Notes under the pieces: model-generated
What the model saw: only the letters and a program-made list of their open reading frames with translations
Database searches by the model: none
What the model was told of the DNA's origin: nothing
Translations under genes and position numbers: made by a program
In this document: positions 52,428 through 60,739 of the stretch, piece after piece
Position numbering within the stretch: position 1 is the first letter of the stretch
Layout: each line of letters opens with the position of its first letter
Assembly: GCA_019637155.1 (NCBI GenBank)
Contig: JAHBWE010000003.1
Location: 124,001-188,000 of the forward strand
Direction of reading: 5' to 3'
Length of the DNA: 64,000 nucleotides
From: Labilithrix sp.
Lineage (GTDB): Bacteria; Myxococcota_A; Polyangia; Polyangiales; Polyangiaceae

Positions 52428-53231
52428 ATGTCGAATTCGAAGATCGATCCGAACACCGTCCTCGGCCTCGCCAACCTCTTCGCGAGCGCGAACGCGAGCG
52501 GCACGCTCTCGAACCAGAGCCGCCGCATCATCACCGGCAACCTCGGCGCGGTCGTCATCGCCGGCGCGGCGGGCAAGGACAACGAGGACATCCTCACGTC
52601 CGACGTCACGCTCGTGACGCTGCTCGTCGACGCCTCGTCGAGCATCCATCAGCGCGGGCTCGAGGACGCGGTGCGAGCGGGCCAGAACCTGCTCGTCGAC
52701 GCGCTCGCGTGCTCGACCGCGTCCGAGTCGGTGCTGATGGCGCTCTGGACCTTCAACGAGGACGTCCGCGTCGTGCACTCGTACGTCGGGGTCGGCGACG
52801 CGACGCGGCTCGACAAGAAGACGTACAACGCGGCGGGCAGCACGCGGCTCTACGACACGTGGTGCGACGCGCTCGCGGCGAACGTCGCGTACGCGCAGCA
52901 GCTCCGCGACGGAGGGACGCCGTGCCGGAGCGTCGTCGTCGTCATCACCGACGGCGAGGACTGCGGCTCGAAGCGGCGCGCGAGCGACTGCGCGACGCTG
53001 AGCCGCGACCTCCTCGCCTCGGAGCAGTTCATCCTCGCCTTCGTCGGGGTCGGCACCGACGTCGACTTCCGCGCCGTCGCCAAGGCGATGGGCGTCCCCG
53101 ACGGCTGCGTCACCGTGCAAGCGCAAGCCACGCCGCAAGGCATGCGAAAGGTCTTCGGCCTCGTGAAGCAATCGACCATCCGCGCGAGCCAGGGCGTCAT
53201 CAAGCCGGGCCCGAACACCGGGTTCTTCTGA
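52428..53231 (+). CDS. von Willebrand factor A domain protein
   Basis: 267 residues, start at 52428 with ACAGGAGAC upstream. MIDAS motif Asp68-x-Ser70-x-Ser72 (VDASSSIHQ), Thr in AGSTRLYD, and Asp in VVVVITDGEDCG give a complete metal site. The fold continues to LAFVGVGTDVDF. Small stand-alone vWA proteins often partner kinases in tellurite-type or stress modules. Here it lies in the same-strand set after the nicotinamidase-like gene. Confidence 0.88.
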   Translation: MSNSKIDPNTVLGLANLFASANASGTLSNQSRRIITGNLGAVVIAGAAGKDNEDILTSDVTLVTLLVDASSSIHQRGLEDAVRAGQNLLVDALACSTASESVLMALWTFNEDVRVVHSYVGVGDATRLDKKTYNAAGSTRLYDTWCDALAANVAYAQQLRDGGTPCRSVVVVITDGEDCGSKRRASDCATLSRDLLASEQFILAFVGVGTDVDFRAVAKAMGVPDGCVTVQAQATPQGMRKVFGLVKQSTIRASQGVIKPGPNTGFF

Positions 53232-53235
53232 CTCT

Positions 53236-53341
53236 CGACGTCGGGCTTCGCCCCCGACACCCCCACCCCAGACACGGCCCTCGCGCGGAGCGCTCGGCTC
53301 GCTTCGCGACCGCTGTGGCGGCCGCTTCTGGGGCCCCGACG
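53236..53341 (-). repeat. Structured intergenic repeat on the minus strand (R7)
   Basis: The closing stem is CCCCAGAAGCGGCC (minus strand, 53333-53320) with GGCCGTGTCTGGGG (minus strand, 53279-53266): one mismatch and one G-T pair. The trailing GAA-loop hairpin (GTCGGGGGC...GCCCGAC) lies at about 53239-53258. It starts 5-10 bases after the vWA stop and ends just before the NrtR-like gene. Confidence 0.82.
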
Positions 53342-53358
53342 TAGTATGGTGCTCGGCC

Positions 53359-54102
53359 GTGAAGAGGCGTGCGATCAGCGATGAGGAGGCGCAGTTCCTC
53401 GAGCAGTATCGGCCGGGGGCGTTTCCGCGACCGTCGGTGACGGTGGACCTCGTCGTCTTCACCGTCATCGATCGCCTCCTCCACGTGTTGCTCGTGCGGC
53501 GCAACGAGCACCCGTTCAAGGGACGCTGGGCGCTGCCGGGCGGGTTCGTCCGCGTCACCGACGATCGCAAGGACCAGGGCGAGGACCTCGACGCCGCCGC
53601 GCATCGCGAGCTCCTCGAGGAGACCGGCCTCTCGCACACCGCGAGCGCGAGCGTCTTCCTCGAGCAGGTGCGCGCGTTCGGCAAGCCGGGGCGCGACCCG
53701 CGCATGCGCGTCATCTCGGTCGCGTACTACGCGCTCGTGCGGCCGACGCTCGTGCCGCTGATCCGCGCGGGCGGCGACGTCTCGCACGCGAAATGGATCG
53801 AGGTCAGCGAGCTCGCGAAGAGCGACCTCGCGTTCGACCACGACGAGATCGTCGACGCCGCGCTCTCGCGCATGCGCGCCGACCTCGATCGCACGAGCAT
53901 CGCCTACGAGCTGGTGCCGGAGACCTTCACGATCCAGGAGCTCCGCGCGGTCCACGAGGCGATCGGCGGCGCCGCCCTCGACCCGGGCAACTTCCGCAAG
54001 CGCGTCCTCCGCCAGCTCGAGGACGGCGTCATCGAGCACGCCCGCGGCAAGCGCGCGACGGCGTCGAAGCCCGCCAGCGTCTACCGCTTCGTGCGCCGCT
54101 GA
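53359..54102 (+). CDS. NrtR-family Nudix transcriptional regulator
   Basis: 247 residues, GTG start at 53359. The Nudix domain includes WALPGGFVRVTDDRKDQGEDLDAAAHRELLEETGL, where REL-LEETG is the Nudix box (the Gly-to-Glu interval is enlarged). The C-terminal 90 residues form a winged helix (FTIQELRAVHEAI, NFRKRVLRQLEDG). NrtR proteins sense ADP-ribose-type ligands and repress NAD biosynthesis and salvage genes. The nearby nicotinamidase-like gene supports this. Its upstream region is filled by the R7 repeat, so any operator would have to be there or upstream of 51402. Confidence 0.88.
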   Translation: MKRRAISDEEAQFLEQYRPGAFPRPSVTVDLVVFTVIDRLLHVLLVRRNEHPFKGRWALPGGFVRVTDDRKDQGEDLDAAAHRELLEETGLSHTASASVFLEQVRAFGKPGRDPRMRVISVAYYALVRPTLVPLIRAGGDVSHAKWIEVSELAKSDLAFDHDEIVDAALSRMRADLDRTSIAYELVPETFTIQELRAVHEAIGGAALDPGNFRKRVLRQLEDGVIEHARGKRATASKPASVYRFVRR

Positions 54103-54389
54103 CTGCGCCCCTGCACCCACTCGGCTTTCGACACGGCTGAGATGAATAGGCGCGCACGAATTTCGTCGCCGCCCCTGGCGCGCGGAAAAGCCCATGCGCA
54201 GGTTCACCTCCTCCCCGCTTGTCGGGGTGGAGGCCGTCTGTCATGGTGAGAGCGTGATGACGAAGCGAGTCGACATCTGCCCGCAGGGTCGCGATCGCTA
54301 GCGCCGTCACCGCCGTGGAACCCACGGAGCCCCGCCCTCGGTGACGGTAAAGTCGACCGAGTGGACGAGGGGCTCCGAGGGAGTGCAGC
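54103..54389. other. Spacer with a strong hairpin
   Basis: 287 bases between the NrtR-like and MATE genes. It holds an imperfect 11-base stem at about 54208-54235 (arms CCTCCTCCCCG and CGGGGTGGAGG, loop CTTGT, one mismatch), with no T-run on either side. No convincing CDS is seen. The MATE start (GTG 54390) has GGGAG upstream. Confidence 0.45.
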
Positions 54390-55886
54390 GTGCTTATTTC
54401 GGATGGCGGTGCCCAAACAGGGCAACGAGGCAGTGAACGTCCAAAACGATCGGTCGTCCACGACGCAGACGGGCTCGCGGCCCGCGTCGAGGGACGACCT
54501 TCCTCCGGGTTCTACGAGCGCAAGCAGCGCAAGGTGAGAGCCTACCTCCGCTACGTGACGCCGAGCGCGGGCGTGACGCGCGAGCTCTTCCAGCTCGCGT
54601 GGCCGATCGCGGCGGCGATGCTCGGCGAGACCGCGCTCTCGCTCATCGACACGAAGCTCGTCGGCGGGCTCGGGTCCGCGGCGCTCGGCGGCGTCGGGGT
54701 CGCGACCACGTTCATGTACCTCGCGTACGCGATGACGTACGGCGGGATGCGCGGGGTGAAGGTCCGCGTCGCGCACGCGGTCGGCGAGGGCAAGGCGCAA
54801 GACGGCCTCGCCTACGCGCGCGCGGGGATGATCGTCGGCCTCCTCTTCGGGACGCTGGTGCTCGTCGCGTGCCGTGACGTCGGCGGCGTCCTCTCGCGGC
54901 TCGGCGCCGATCCCGAGATCGTGCCGTACGCGAAGGACTTCCTCGCCGCCGTCACGCTCGGCGCGCCGGCGACGTGCGCGCTCGCGGCGCTCATCCAGCA
55001 CCGTCAGGGCATGGGTGACTCGCGGACGCCGATGATCGTCGGCATCGCGGGCAACGCGTTCAACGCGCTCTTCGCGTGGTCGCTCATCTACGGTCACTTC
55101 GGGCTCCCCGCCCTCGGCGTCCGTGGCGCGGGCTACTCCACCGCGACGACGGAGGTGCTCGAGCTCGGGATCATGTTCGCGCTCCTCCTCCGCGACGAGC
55201 GCCGCGCGACGACGAAGCCGACCATCACCGTTCGTAGAGCGGCGAAGGACATCCTCGATCTCGGTCTCCCGACCGGCATCCAGTTCACGGCGGAGACGCT
55301 CGCGTTCACGGTGTTCACCGTCCTCCTCGGCTCGATCAGCAAGGAGGAGATCGCGGCGCACCAGATCGCGCTCAACGTCATCCGCACGTCGTTCCTCCCC
55401 GGCGTGGCGATCGCGGAGGCGACGAGCGTGCTCGTCGGCCGCTCGCTCGGCCGCCGCCGTCTCTCCGAGGCGGACGGCGCGGTGAAGAGCGGCCTCGCGC
55501 TCGCGGTGGGCTTCATGTTCCTCTGCGGCGTGGCGTTCGCGCTCTTCGGCGGCCCGCTCGGCGCGTTCTTCTCGTCGGACCCCGCCGTCATCGCGAACGC
55601 GAAGCGCCTCCTCCTCGTCGCGGCCGTGTTCCAGGTGCTCGACGCGATCAACATCGTGCTCCGCGGCTCCCTCCGCGGCGCGAAGGACGTGCGCGTCGTC
55701 GCGGTCCTCGGCGTCCTCATCGTGTGGTCGTTCCTCCCGACCTCGGCGTACGTCCTCGGCAAGCACCTCGGCCTCGGCGCCCTCGGCGGCTGGCTCGGCT
55801 TCGTCGGCGAAACGGCGGTAGCCTCCATCCTCTTCTGGCGCCGCTGGAAAAAGGGCCCCTGGCGCCGCGACTACCAACGCCCCTGA
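54390..55886 (+). CDS. MATE-family multidrug/metabolite exporter
   Basis: 498 residues with a GTG start after GGGAG; a downstream GTG at 54534 would shorten it by 48 residues. Two six-helix halves are visible. The first begins ELFQLAWPIAAAMLGETALSLIDTKLVGGLG, a typical MATE entry, with GATGxC-like and AGNAFNALFAW motifs; the second half holds GLPTGIQFTAETLAFTVFTVLLG and AAHQIALNVI. MATE proteins use Na+ or H+ gradients to export cationic compounds. The short polar N-terminal 45 residues are unusual. Confidence 0.88.
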   Translation: MLISDGGAQTGQRGSERPKRSVVHDADGLAARVEGRPSSGFYERKQRKVRAYLRYVTPSAGVTRELFQLAWPIAAAMLGETALSLIDTKLVGGLGSAALGGVGVATTFMYLAYAMTYGGMRGVKVRVAHAVGEGKAQDGLAYARAGMIVGLLFGTLVLVACRDVGGVLSRLGADPEIVPYAKDFLAAVTLGAPATCALAALIQHRQGMGDSRTPMIVGIAGNAFNALFAWSLIYGHFGLPALGVRGAGYSTATTEVLELGIMFALLLRDERRATTKPTITVRRAAKDILDLGLPTGIQFTAETLAFTVFTVLLGSISKEEIAAHQIALNVIRTSFLPGVAIAEATSVLVGRSLGRRRLSEADGAVKSGLALAVGFMFLCGVAFALFGGPLGAFFSSDPAVIANAKRLLLVAAVFQVLDAINIVLRGSLRGAKDVRVVAVLGVLIVWSFLPTSAYVLGKHLGLGALGGWLGFVGETAVASILFWRRWKKGPWRRDYQRP

Positions 55887-55920
55887 CCCCTCTCCACCGA
55901 CGGAACCGACGCGGCGCCCC

Positions 55921-56031
55921 CCGGGGCCCCGCGACCGCGGCCGCGAAAGCGGTTGCGAAGCAACCCTCGCGCGCCAGCGCGAGGGCCGTGGTCGCGGGGC
56001 GGGGGTGTCGGGGGCAGAGCCCCCGACCAAG
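55921..56031 (+). repeat. Structured intergenic repeat, copy R6
   Basis: The closing stem is CCCCGCGACCGCGGCC (55927-55942) with GGCCGTGGTCGCGGGG (55984-55999): 16 positions, all paired, one G-T. Inside are CCGC-GAAA-GCGG, GGTTGC-GAA-GCAACC and CCTCGCGC-GCCA-GCGCGAGG hairpins. The usual trailing hairpin (GTCGGGGGC/GCCCCCGAC) follows, but with loop AGA, then the terminator of the 56156 gene. It lies between convergent genes. Confidence 0.87.
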
Positions 56032-56067
56032 AAAAAACCCGTTCCGGTTGGGGAGGACCGGAACGGG
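56032..56067 (-). terminator. Rho-independent terminator of the MYXO-CTERM protein gene
   Basis: On the minus strand a perfect 10-base stem (CCCGTTCCGG with CCGGAACGGG, 10-base loop) is followed by six T residues. It is 89 bases beyond the stop of the 56156-57598 gene and lies against repeat R6. Confidence 0.9.
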
Positions 56068-56155
56068 CTTGAATGCTCGGGCTGCTGCGCGGGAGTGGAG
56101 AGAGCGGGAAGGGTTCGGCTCCCGCGCCGCGGTCAGAGCATGTTTGGTCTGCGAA

Positions 56156-57598
56156 TCAGGCGGTGCGACGGCGGCGGACGAGGACCATCGCGCCGAGGCC
56201 GATGAGGCCGAGGCCGGCCCAGCCCGGGGTCGTCGAGTGGCCGGCCGCCTTGCAGCCGCAGCCGTCGCTGCCCTCGGCGCCGGCGCTCTTCGTCGAGCCG
56301 TCCGACTCCTCGTCGTCCTCGACGTCCGCGCCGTTCGCGCCGATCTTGAAGGTCTGGAGCGGAGAGTCCGCGTCGTTCGAGGCGATCGTGATGTCGGCCG
56401 AGGCCGCCGCCGCGCTCTCCGGCTCGAACTTCACCGAGAGCTCGTACTTGCTCTTCGCGGGGACGCTGACCGTGCCGCCCTCGACCTTGAACGCCGGGTT
56501 CGAGCTCGAGAAGCTCATCGTCGCGTCCTTCTCGCCCGTGTTCTCGATGATGACCTTCTTCGTCGCCGAGCCGCCGACCTTCACCGCGCCGAGGTCGACG
56601 TTCTTCGGAGCGCGGACGTTCGGCATCGGGATGTGGACGAGGACGGTCTGGAAGTTCACCGCCGTCGCCGGCGTGGTGAAGTCCTTCGTGTAGACGTCGT
56701 AGCCGACGTTGAGCTTCGCGTTGATGCTGGCGACCTTGTCGATGAAGACGAACGGCTGGACCGAGATGCCGCCGGTGACCTCCATGTTGCCTTCGACCGC
56801 GGTCATGACCTCGAGGTAGTCGCCGTCCGCCGCGTCGATGACGAGCTCGCTCGAGCCGTCCGCGATCTGGCCCGCCGCGCCCGAGATCGTCACCTTCGTC
56901 GTCTTGTACGTGAACGTCGGCTTCGAGACGGCGCGGACGCCGAACTCGCCGGTCACGTTGTTCGCGACGAAGTCCGGCATCTCGGACATCTGCATCGTGA
57001 AGAGCTCCGCCGCGGCGAGGTCCGGCGCGTTGAGCTTCGTCGAGACGGCGGTGAAGCCCCACGGCGCGAACGGCTGCTGCGCCTTCGAGTCGTAGCGGAA
57101 GTTCGCGCCCTTCATCTTGTTGAGGAGGTCGGTCGCGTCGTACGAGAACGTCGCGTTGAGGCCGAACGCGCTGAGCTTGAGGTCCATCGACGGCGTCAGC
57201 GTGTGACGAACCGAGACGAGGCCGTCGTTCGAGCCGCCGGTCTGCGCCTTCAGGATGATCTTCTTGTCGTCGCCCCAGCTCGCCTCGACGTTCGCGCCCT
57301 TCGGCATGTCGACGACGAAGAGCGGGCCGCCGTTGGTGACGGGATCGACCTTGATGCCGACGTTCGCCTGCACGATGCTCGGGCCGACCCAGCCGGTCTG
57401 GATCGAGCTCTCGAGACCCTTGCCGTGCTCGTACTTGAGCGACGCGGACCCGATCGACGAGTTCGGCGCCGACGCGCTCGGCCCCTCCGAGTCGACGTCG
57501 CCCTGGGCGCGGGCCTCGGACGTCGCGAGCGTGAGGCCGAGAACGGCCGCCGTCATCATCCCGAAACGAACCGCCGCCGAAATCGTGTGAGCGCGCAT
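56156..57598 (-). CDS. Surface protein with ASH/Hydin-like domain and MYXO-CTERM sorting signal
   Basis: 480 residues. Start at 57598 after GAGAGGGAGAC. The signal peptide contains a long hydrophobic core ending ATSEARA. The body is beta-rich. An ASH/Hydin-like module lies near residues 355-430 (NVDLGAVKVGGSATKKVIIENTG, SSSNPAFKVEGG), typical of proteins with immunoglobulin-like tandem strands. The C-terminus has the myxobacterial pattern: GCGCKAAG, a hydrophobic stretch (WAGLGLIGLGAMVLV) and RRRR. This marks it for anchoring or sorting to the cell surface. The role of the body is unknown. Confidence 0.85.
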   Translation of the reverse strand: MRAHTISAAVRFGMMTAAVLGLTLATSEARAQGDVDSEGPSASAPNSSIGSASLKYEHGKGLESSIQTGWVGPSIVQANVGIKVDPVTNGGPLFVVDMPKGANVEASWGDDKKIILKAQTGGSNDGLVSVRHTLTPSMDLKLSAFGLNATFSYDATDLLNKMKGANFRYDSKAQQPFAPWGFTAVSTKLNAPDLAAAELFTMQMSEMPDFVANNVTGEFGVRAVSKPTFTYKTTKVTISGAAGQIADGSSELVIDAADGDYLEVMTAVEGNMEVTGGISVQPFVFIDKVASINAKLNVGYDVYTKDFTTPATAVNFQTVLVHIPMPNVRAPKNVDLGAVKVGGSATKKVIIENTGEKDATMSFSSSNPAFKVEGGTVSVPAKSKYELSVKFEPESAAAASADITIASNDADSPLQTFKIGANGADVEDDEESDGSTKSAGAEGSDGCGCKAAGHSTTPGWAGLGLIGLGAMVLVRRRRTA

Positions 57599-58073
57599 GA
57601 TGGGTCTCCCTCTCTCTTGTCCCGTTGTCCCCGACGTGACGACATTCCCTACAGCACCCACCGTGCCGGAGATGTCCGAGATGTAGGATGTGCTCCCCAA
57701 GCAACAACGATCTGAAAGATCGCATACTTGGAAAATTGCACCAGTGTCGTTCCAGGTGGGCTGGAATATTCCTGTGGACTACACGATCCAGGCTTGGATC
57801 GGGATGGACCCACCTCGCAGATCGCTAAGTCCGCGACCCCACGTGAGCGGGCGGCCTAACTACGCCAGCCGACTCGATCGCCTCAACGCAGGGGCCTGCG
57901 GCCCCTGCACCCCGCTCGCAGCCGTAGGACGCGCGCGAAGACGCGCGCATCCTCCGCTGCTCGCCGATGTGCGCCCTTCCGGTCGGCCCATCTTCGAGAC
58001 GGATCGAGCGCGCGACGGTGCTCGCGAGACGCGCGCGGTCCGGACCGAATTGCGCAGCCGAGCGAGCTGTGGA
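57599..58073. other. Spacer of about 475 bases
   Basis: No convincing gene. It contains the leader of the minus-strand 56156 gene and, at 57888-57908, a perfect hairpin with arms GCAGGGGCC and GGCCCCTGC and loop TGC, without a T-run. The region from 57700 to 57780 is AT-richer than average. Confidence 0.45.
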
Positions 58074-60221
58074 TCAGCCGCCGTCGACGACTTCGAGCGC
58101 GCGGGCGCAGCGGATGCCGATGCCGTGGCTGCGGAAGGTCGGGGGCGCGGCGAAGCGGCGGTAGGTCGGGCGCACCCACGCCGGGTCGGCGCCGTTCCAC
58201 GAGCCGCCGCGGACACCTCTCAGCTCGCCCGTCGCCGGGCCCTTCGGATCGATCTGCGCGTCGGCGGTGTACGGCGCGTTCCAGTCGGCGACCCACTCCC
58301 AGACGTTGCCGACGACGTCCTTCAGCCCGAACTGCGACGTGCCCTTCGGGAAGCTCCCCACCGGCGCCGTCGTCTCGAAGCCGTCGTCCGCCTGGTACAT
58401 CGCCTCGAGCGCGTTGTTCGGGTCGGGGTGCAGCTTCGCCCACGCGACGCACTCGGTCCCGCACGCGTTCAGGAACTGCCCGTTCGACGGCGGGTCGTCG
58501 CCCCACGGATACTTGCGGCCGTCGGAGCCGCGCGTCGCGAACTCCCACTCCGCCTCGGTCGGGAGCCGCTTCCCGACCGCCTTGCAGTAAGCGTCGGCGA
58601 GCTCCCAGTCGACGCAGTTGATCGGGTGCTTCGCGCGCCCCTCCGGGTCGCGGATGTTGCAGAGCGGGTCGTAGATCTTGTGCGCCGTCGCGTCGATGCC
58701 GGGGTAGTCGTTGTCGCGCGGCGCGCGCTTGCACTCGCCGCGGTCGCTGCAAGCCTTGTACGCCTCTACCGTGACTTCCGTCACATCCATGCAATAAGAC
58801 GAAAGCGTGACTTGGTGCGCGGGCCGCTCCTCCTCGAGGTCGTCCTTGTCGTCCGAGCCCATGAAGAACTTCCCGCCCGGGATCTGCGCCATCCCTTCGG
58901 GGCAGGTCGGAGGAGGAGGCGGCGGCGCGGGCACGGCCGACACCGACGCGCTCGCCACCGGCGCCGGCTTCGCCGCGGTGCCGCGGTACACGATGAGCCC
59001 GGTGCCGATCGCCCCGAGCACGACGAACGCGCCGAGCGCGCCGAGGACGAGACCGAGGTTCCCGCCCCCGGGAGGCGCGACCGGGCCGCTCGCGCGCATC
59101 GTCGCGTTCGGCGCGCGCTGGCTCTCCGGCGCGCGCTGGCTCTCCGGCGCGGCGGTGGTGACGAAGCCGGGCGCGGTGGGGCCGGTGACGCCGGCGCCGG
59201 TGGGGACCGACGGCGCGAGGCTTGTCTGCTGCATCGAGGCGTACCCCGCCCCCGTGTTGCGCGACGAGTCGGTCGCGAGGCCGCGCAGCGCTTCCATGCC
59301 GAGCGCGCCGCGGACCGCCTCCCAGAACTCACCCATCGACTGGAAGCGCTCTTGGATGTCGACCGCGACCGCGCGGCGAAGGACGGCCTCGAGCGCGTCC
59401 GAGAGCTGCGCGCCGTAGGTCCGCGGGGTCGGACGGCGGCGCGGATCCATCGCGCAGAACGCGAGCTGCGTGAGGTCGTCGCCGAAGAGCGCGGGCCGGT
59501 TCGTCATGAGCTCGGTGAAGATGAGCCCGAGCGCGAACACGTCGGTCCACGGCCCCGTCGCGCCGTGCTGGCGGCTGAACTGCTCCGGCGCGCCGTACGC
59601 GGGGGTGAACGAAGACACCTGCCCCGTCGTCTTCTGGAACGATCCGGCGAGCCGCTGCACGTCCTGCACGACCTTCGCGATCCCGAAGTCGAGGATCTTC
59701 ACCGAGAGCTCACCGCGCGGATCGCCGAGCACGAAGATGTTCGCGGGCTTCACGTCGCGGTGCGCGATGCCCTTCCGATGCGCGAGCGCGAGCGCCTCCG
59801 CCGCGGGCTCGAGGATGCGGACGACCTGCTCCGCCGTGCGCGGCGGCAGCATCGCGGCGCGCTCGGCCTCGACGACCTCCTCGAGCGATTGGCCCTCGAG
59901 CCACTCGAGGACCATGTACGGCATCTCGCGACCGTCGGGCGTCTTGAGCTCCCCGACGTCGCGCGCCTGACAGATCGCGGCGGAGCGCTCGGAGAGATCG
60001 GCGAGGAGTCGCCCCTCCTGGATGAAGTCCTCGACGAGCCCGGCGCGTTTGTCGGGCGGGAGATCGCCGAGCGCGCGGAAGACCTTGAGCGCGACGGGCC
60101 GCTTCCACACGCGATGGTTCGCGCGATACACGAGCGCGAAGCCGCCCTCGCCGACGACGCGCTCGATCTCGTACTTGTCCGAGACCGTAGTACCGACGAG
60201 GGAGAGCGGGTCTGCGAGCAT
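58074..60221 (-). CDS. Ser/Thr kinase fused to a formylglycine-generating-enzyme-like domain
   Basis: 715 residues. Kinase domain (about 17-310): Lys46, catalytic Asp156 in AHRDVKPANIF, DFG at 178-180, APE-like APEQ. A proline/serine linker with duplicated ESQRAP leads to a membrane helix at about 389-413. A FGE-sulfatase (SUMF1)-type domain fills the C-terminal 270 residues: CPEGMAQIPGGKFFMGSDD, DVTEVTVEAYKAC, NCVDWELADAYCKAVGKRLPTEAEWEFATRG, DVVGNVWEWVADW, RGVRGGSW and FRSHGIGIRCA. This kinase-FGE layout is a myxobacterial hallmark; the periplasmic FGE part probably binds peptide or sugar rather than modifying sulfatases. Confidence 0.92.
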   Translation of the reverse strand: MLADPLSLVGTTVSDKYEIERVVGEGGFALVYRANHRVWKRPVALKVFRALGDLPPDKRAGLVEDFIQEGRLLADLSERSAAICQARDVGELKTPDGREMPYMVLEWLEGQSLEEVVEAERAAMLPPRTAEQVVRILEPAAEALALAHRKGIAHRDVKPANIFVLGDPRGELSVKILDFGIAKVVQDVQRLAGSFQKTTGQVSSFTPAYGAPEQFSRQHGATGPWTDVFALGLIFTELMTNRPALFGDDLTQLAFCAMDPRRRPTPRTYGAQLSDALEAVLRRAVAVDIQERFQSMGEFWEAVRGALGMEALRGLATDSSRNTGAGYASMQQTSLAPSVPTGAGVTGPTAPGFVTTAAPESQRAPESQRAPNATMRASGPVAPPGGGNLGLVLGALGAFVVLGAIGTGLIVYRGTAAKPAPVASASVSAVPAPPPPPPTCPEGMAQIPGGKFFMGSDDKDDLEEERPAHQVTLSSYCMDVTEVTVEAYKACSDRGECKRAPRDNDYPGIDATAHKIYDPLCNIRDPEGRAKHPINCVDWELADAYCKAVGKRLPTEAEWEFATRGSDGRKYPWGDDPPSNGQFLNACGTECVAWAKLHPDPNNALEAMYQADDGFETTAPVGSFPKGTSQFGLKDVVGNVWEWVADWNAPYTADAQIDPKGPATGELRGVRGGSWNGADPAWVRPTYRRFAAPPTFRSHGIGIRCARALEVVDGG

Positions 60222-60282
60222 CGCGGCGTCCGGAGCGTACCAAGGTCTCTACGCCGTGACCCAATCTCCGGTTTCACGCCAC

Positions 60283-60595
60283 TCACAGCGTCTTGGCGCA
60301 GCGAAATCCAACGCCATACGACCGCACCAACGCGGTCTTCGGCGCGGGGTGAGCCACTCGTCGTCGCACTCGCTCCTCGTCCGAGGAGGTCGCCGCATCC
60401 CGGCGCGATGATCTTCCCGCCGACGGTGCCGAAGCCGGCCTTCTGTGCATCCTGCACGACCTTCGCGATCCCGAAGTCGAGCAGCTTCACGACCACGCCC
60501 TCCGCGCGCACGCGCGGTCCGCCGAGCACGAAGACGTCGCGATGCGCGATCCCGATCTTGTGCGCCCCTTCCTGGATGAAGTCCGCGTCCCGCGC
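60283..60595 (-). pseudogene. Decayed second kinase-FGE gene
   Basis: Remnants in order on the minus strand: DFIQEG, then IAHRDVFVLGG (the KPANI of the kinase loop is missing), then KLLDFGIAKVVQDAQKAG. After a frame change come the last residues of an FGE domain, ALVRSYGVGFRCAKTL and a stop at 60283. Almost all of the kinase C-lobe, linker and FGE core are deleted. The pieces are near-identical in wording to the intact neighbour (for example DFGIAKVVQD), so it is probably a broken tandem duplicate. Confidence 0.75.
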
Positions 60596-60666
60596 CGCGT
60601 GGCAGACATAAAAACGCCGAAGTCTCTTTGCGGGAGCGCTTTGGCGATTTTCGCTGTAATTTCCAG

Positions 60667-60739
60667 TGCCTGGTCCCGGAATCGAACCAGGGACACGGGG
60701 ATTTTCAATCCCCTGCTCTACCAACTGAGCTAACCAGGC
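60667..60739 (-). tRNA. tRNA-Phe (anticodon GAA)
   Basis: 73 bases without encoded CCA. Acceptor stem GCCTGGT with ACCAGGC, D-arm AGCTCAGTTGGTAGAGC, anticodon stem GGGGA/TCCCC with loop TTGAAAA (GAA at the anticodon), T-arm CCTGG TTCGATT CCGGG. The cloverleaf is complete, and the length of 73 is right for tRNA-Phe. It lies between the decayed kinase gene and the endonuclease VII gene. Confidence 0.95.

Noticed and set aside
53200-54207. A long minus-strand frame with a Shine-Dalgarno-like site opposite the NrtR-like gene
   Set aside because: The composition and codon pattern are those of a mirror frame of a GC-rich gene; the plus-strand Nudix-winged helix protein has clear family motifs, so the antisense frame is not real.
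57690-60611. A 973-residue plus-strand frame covering the kinase-FGE gene
   Set aside because: It is Arg/Ala-rich with no domain signature and lies antisense to a gene with complete kinase and FGE motifs.
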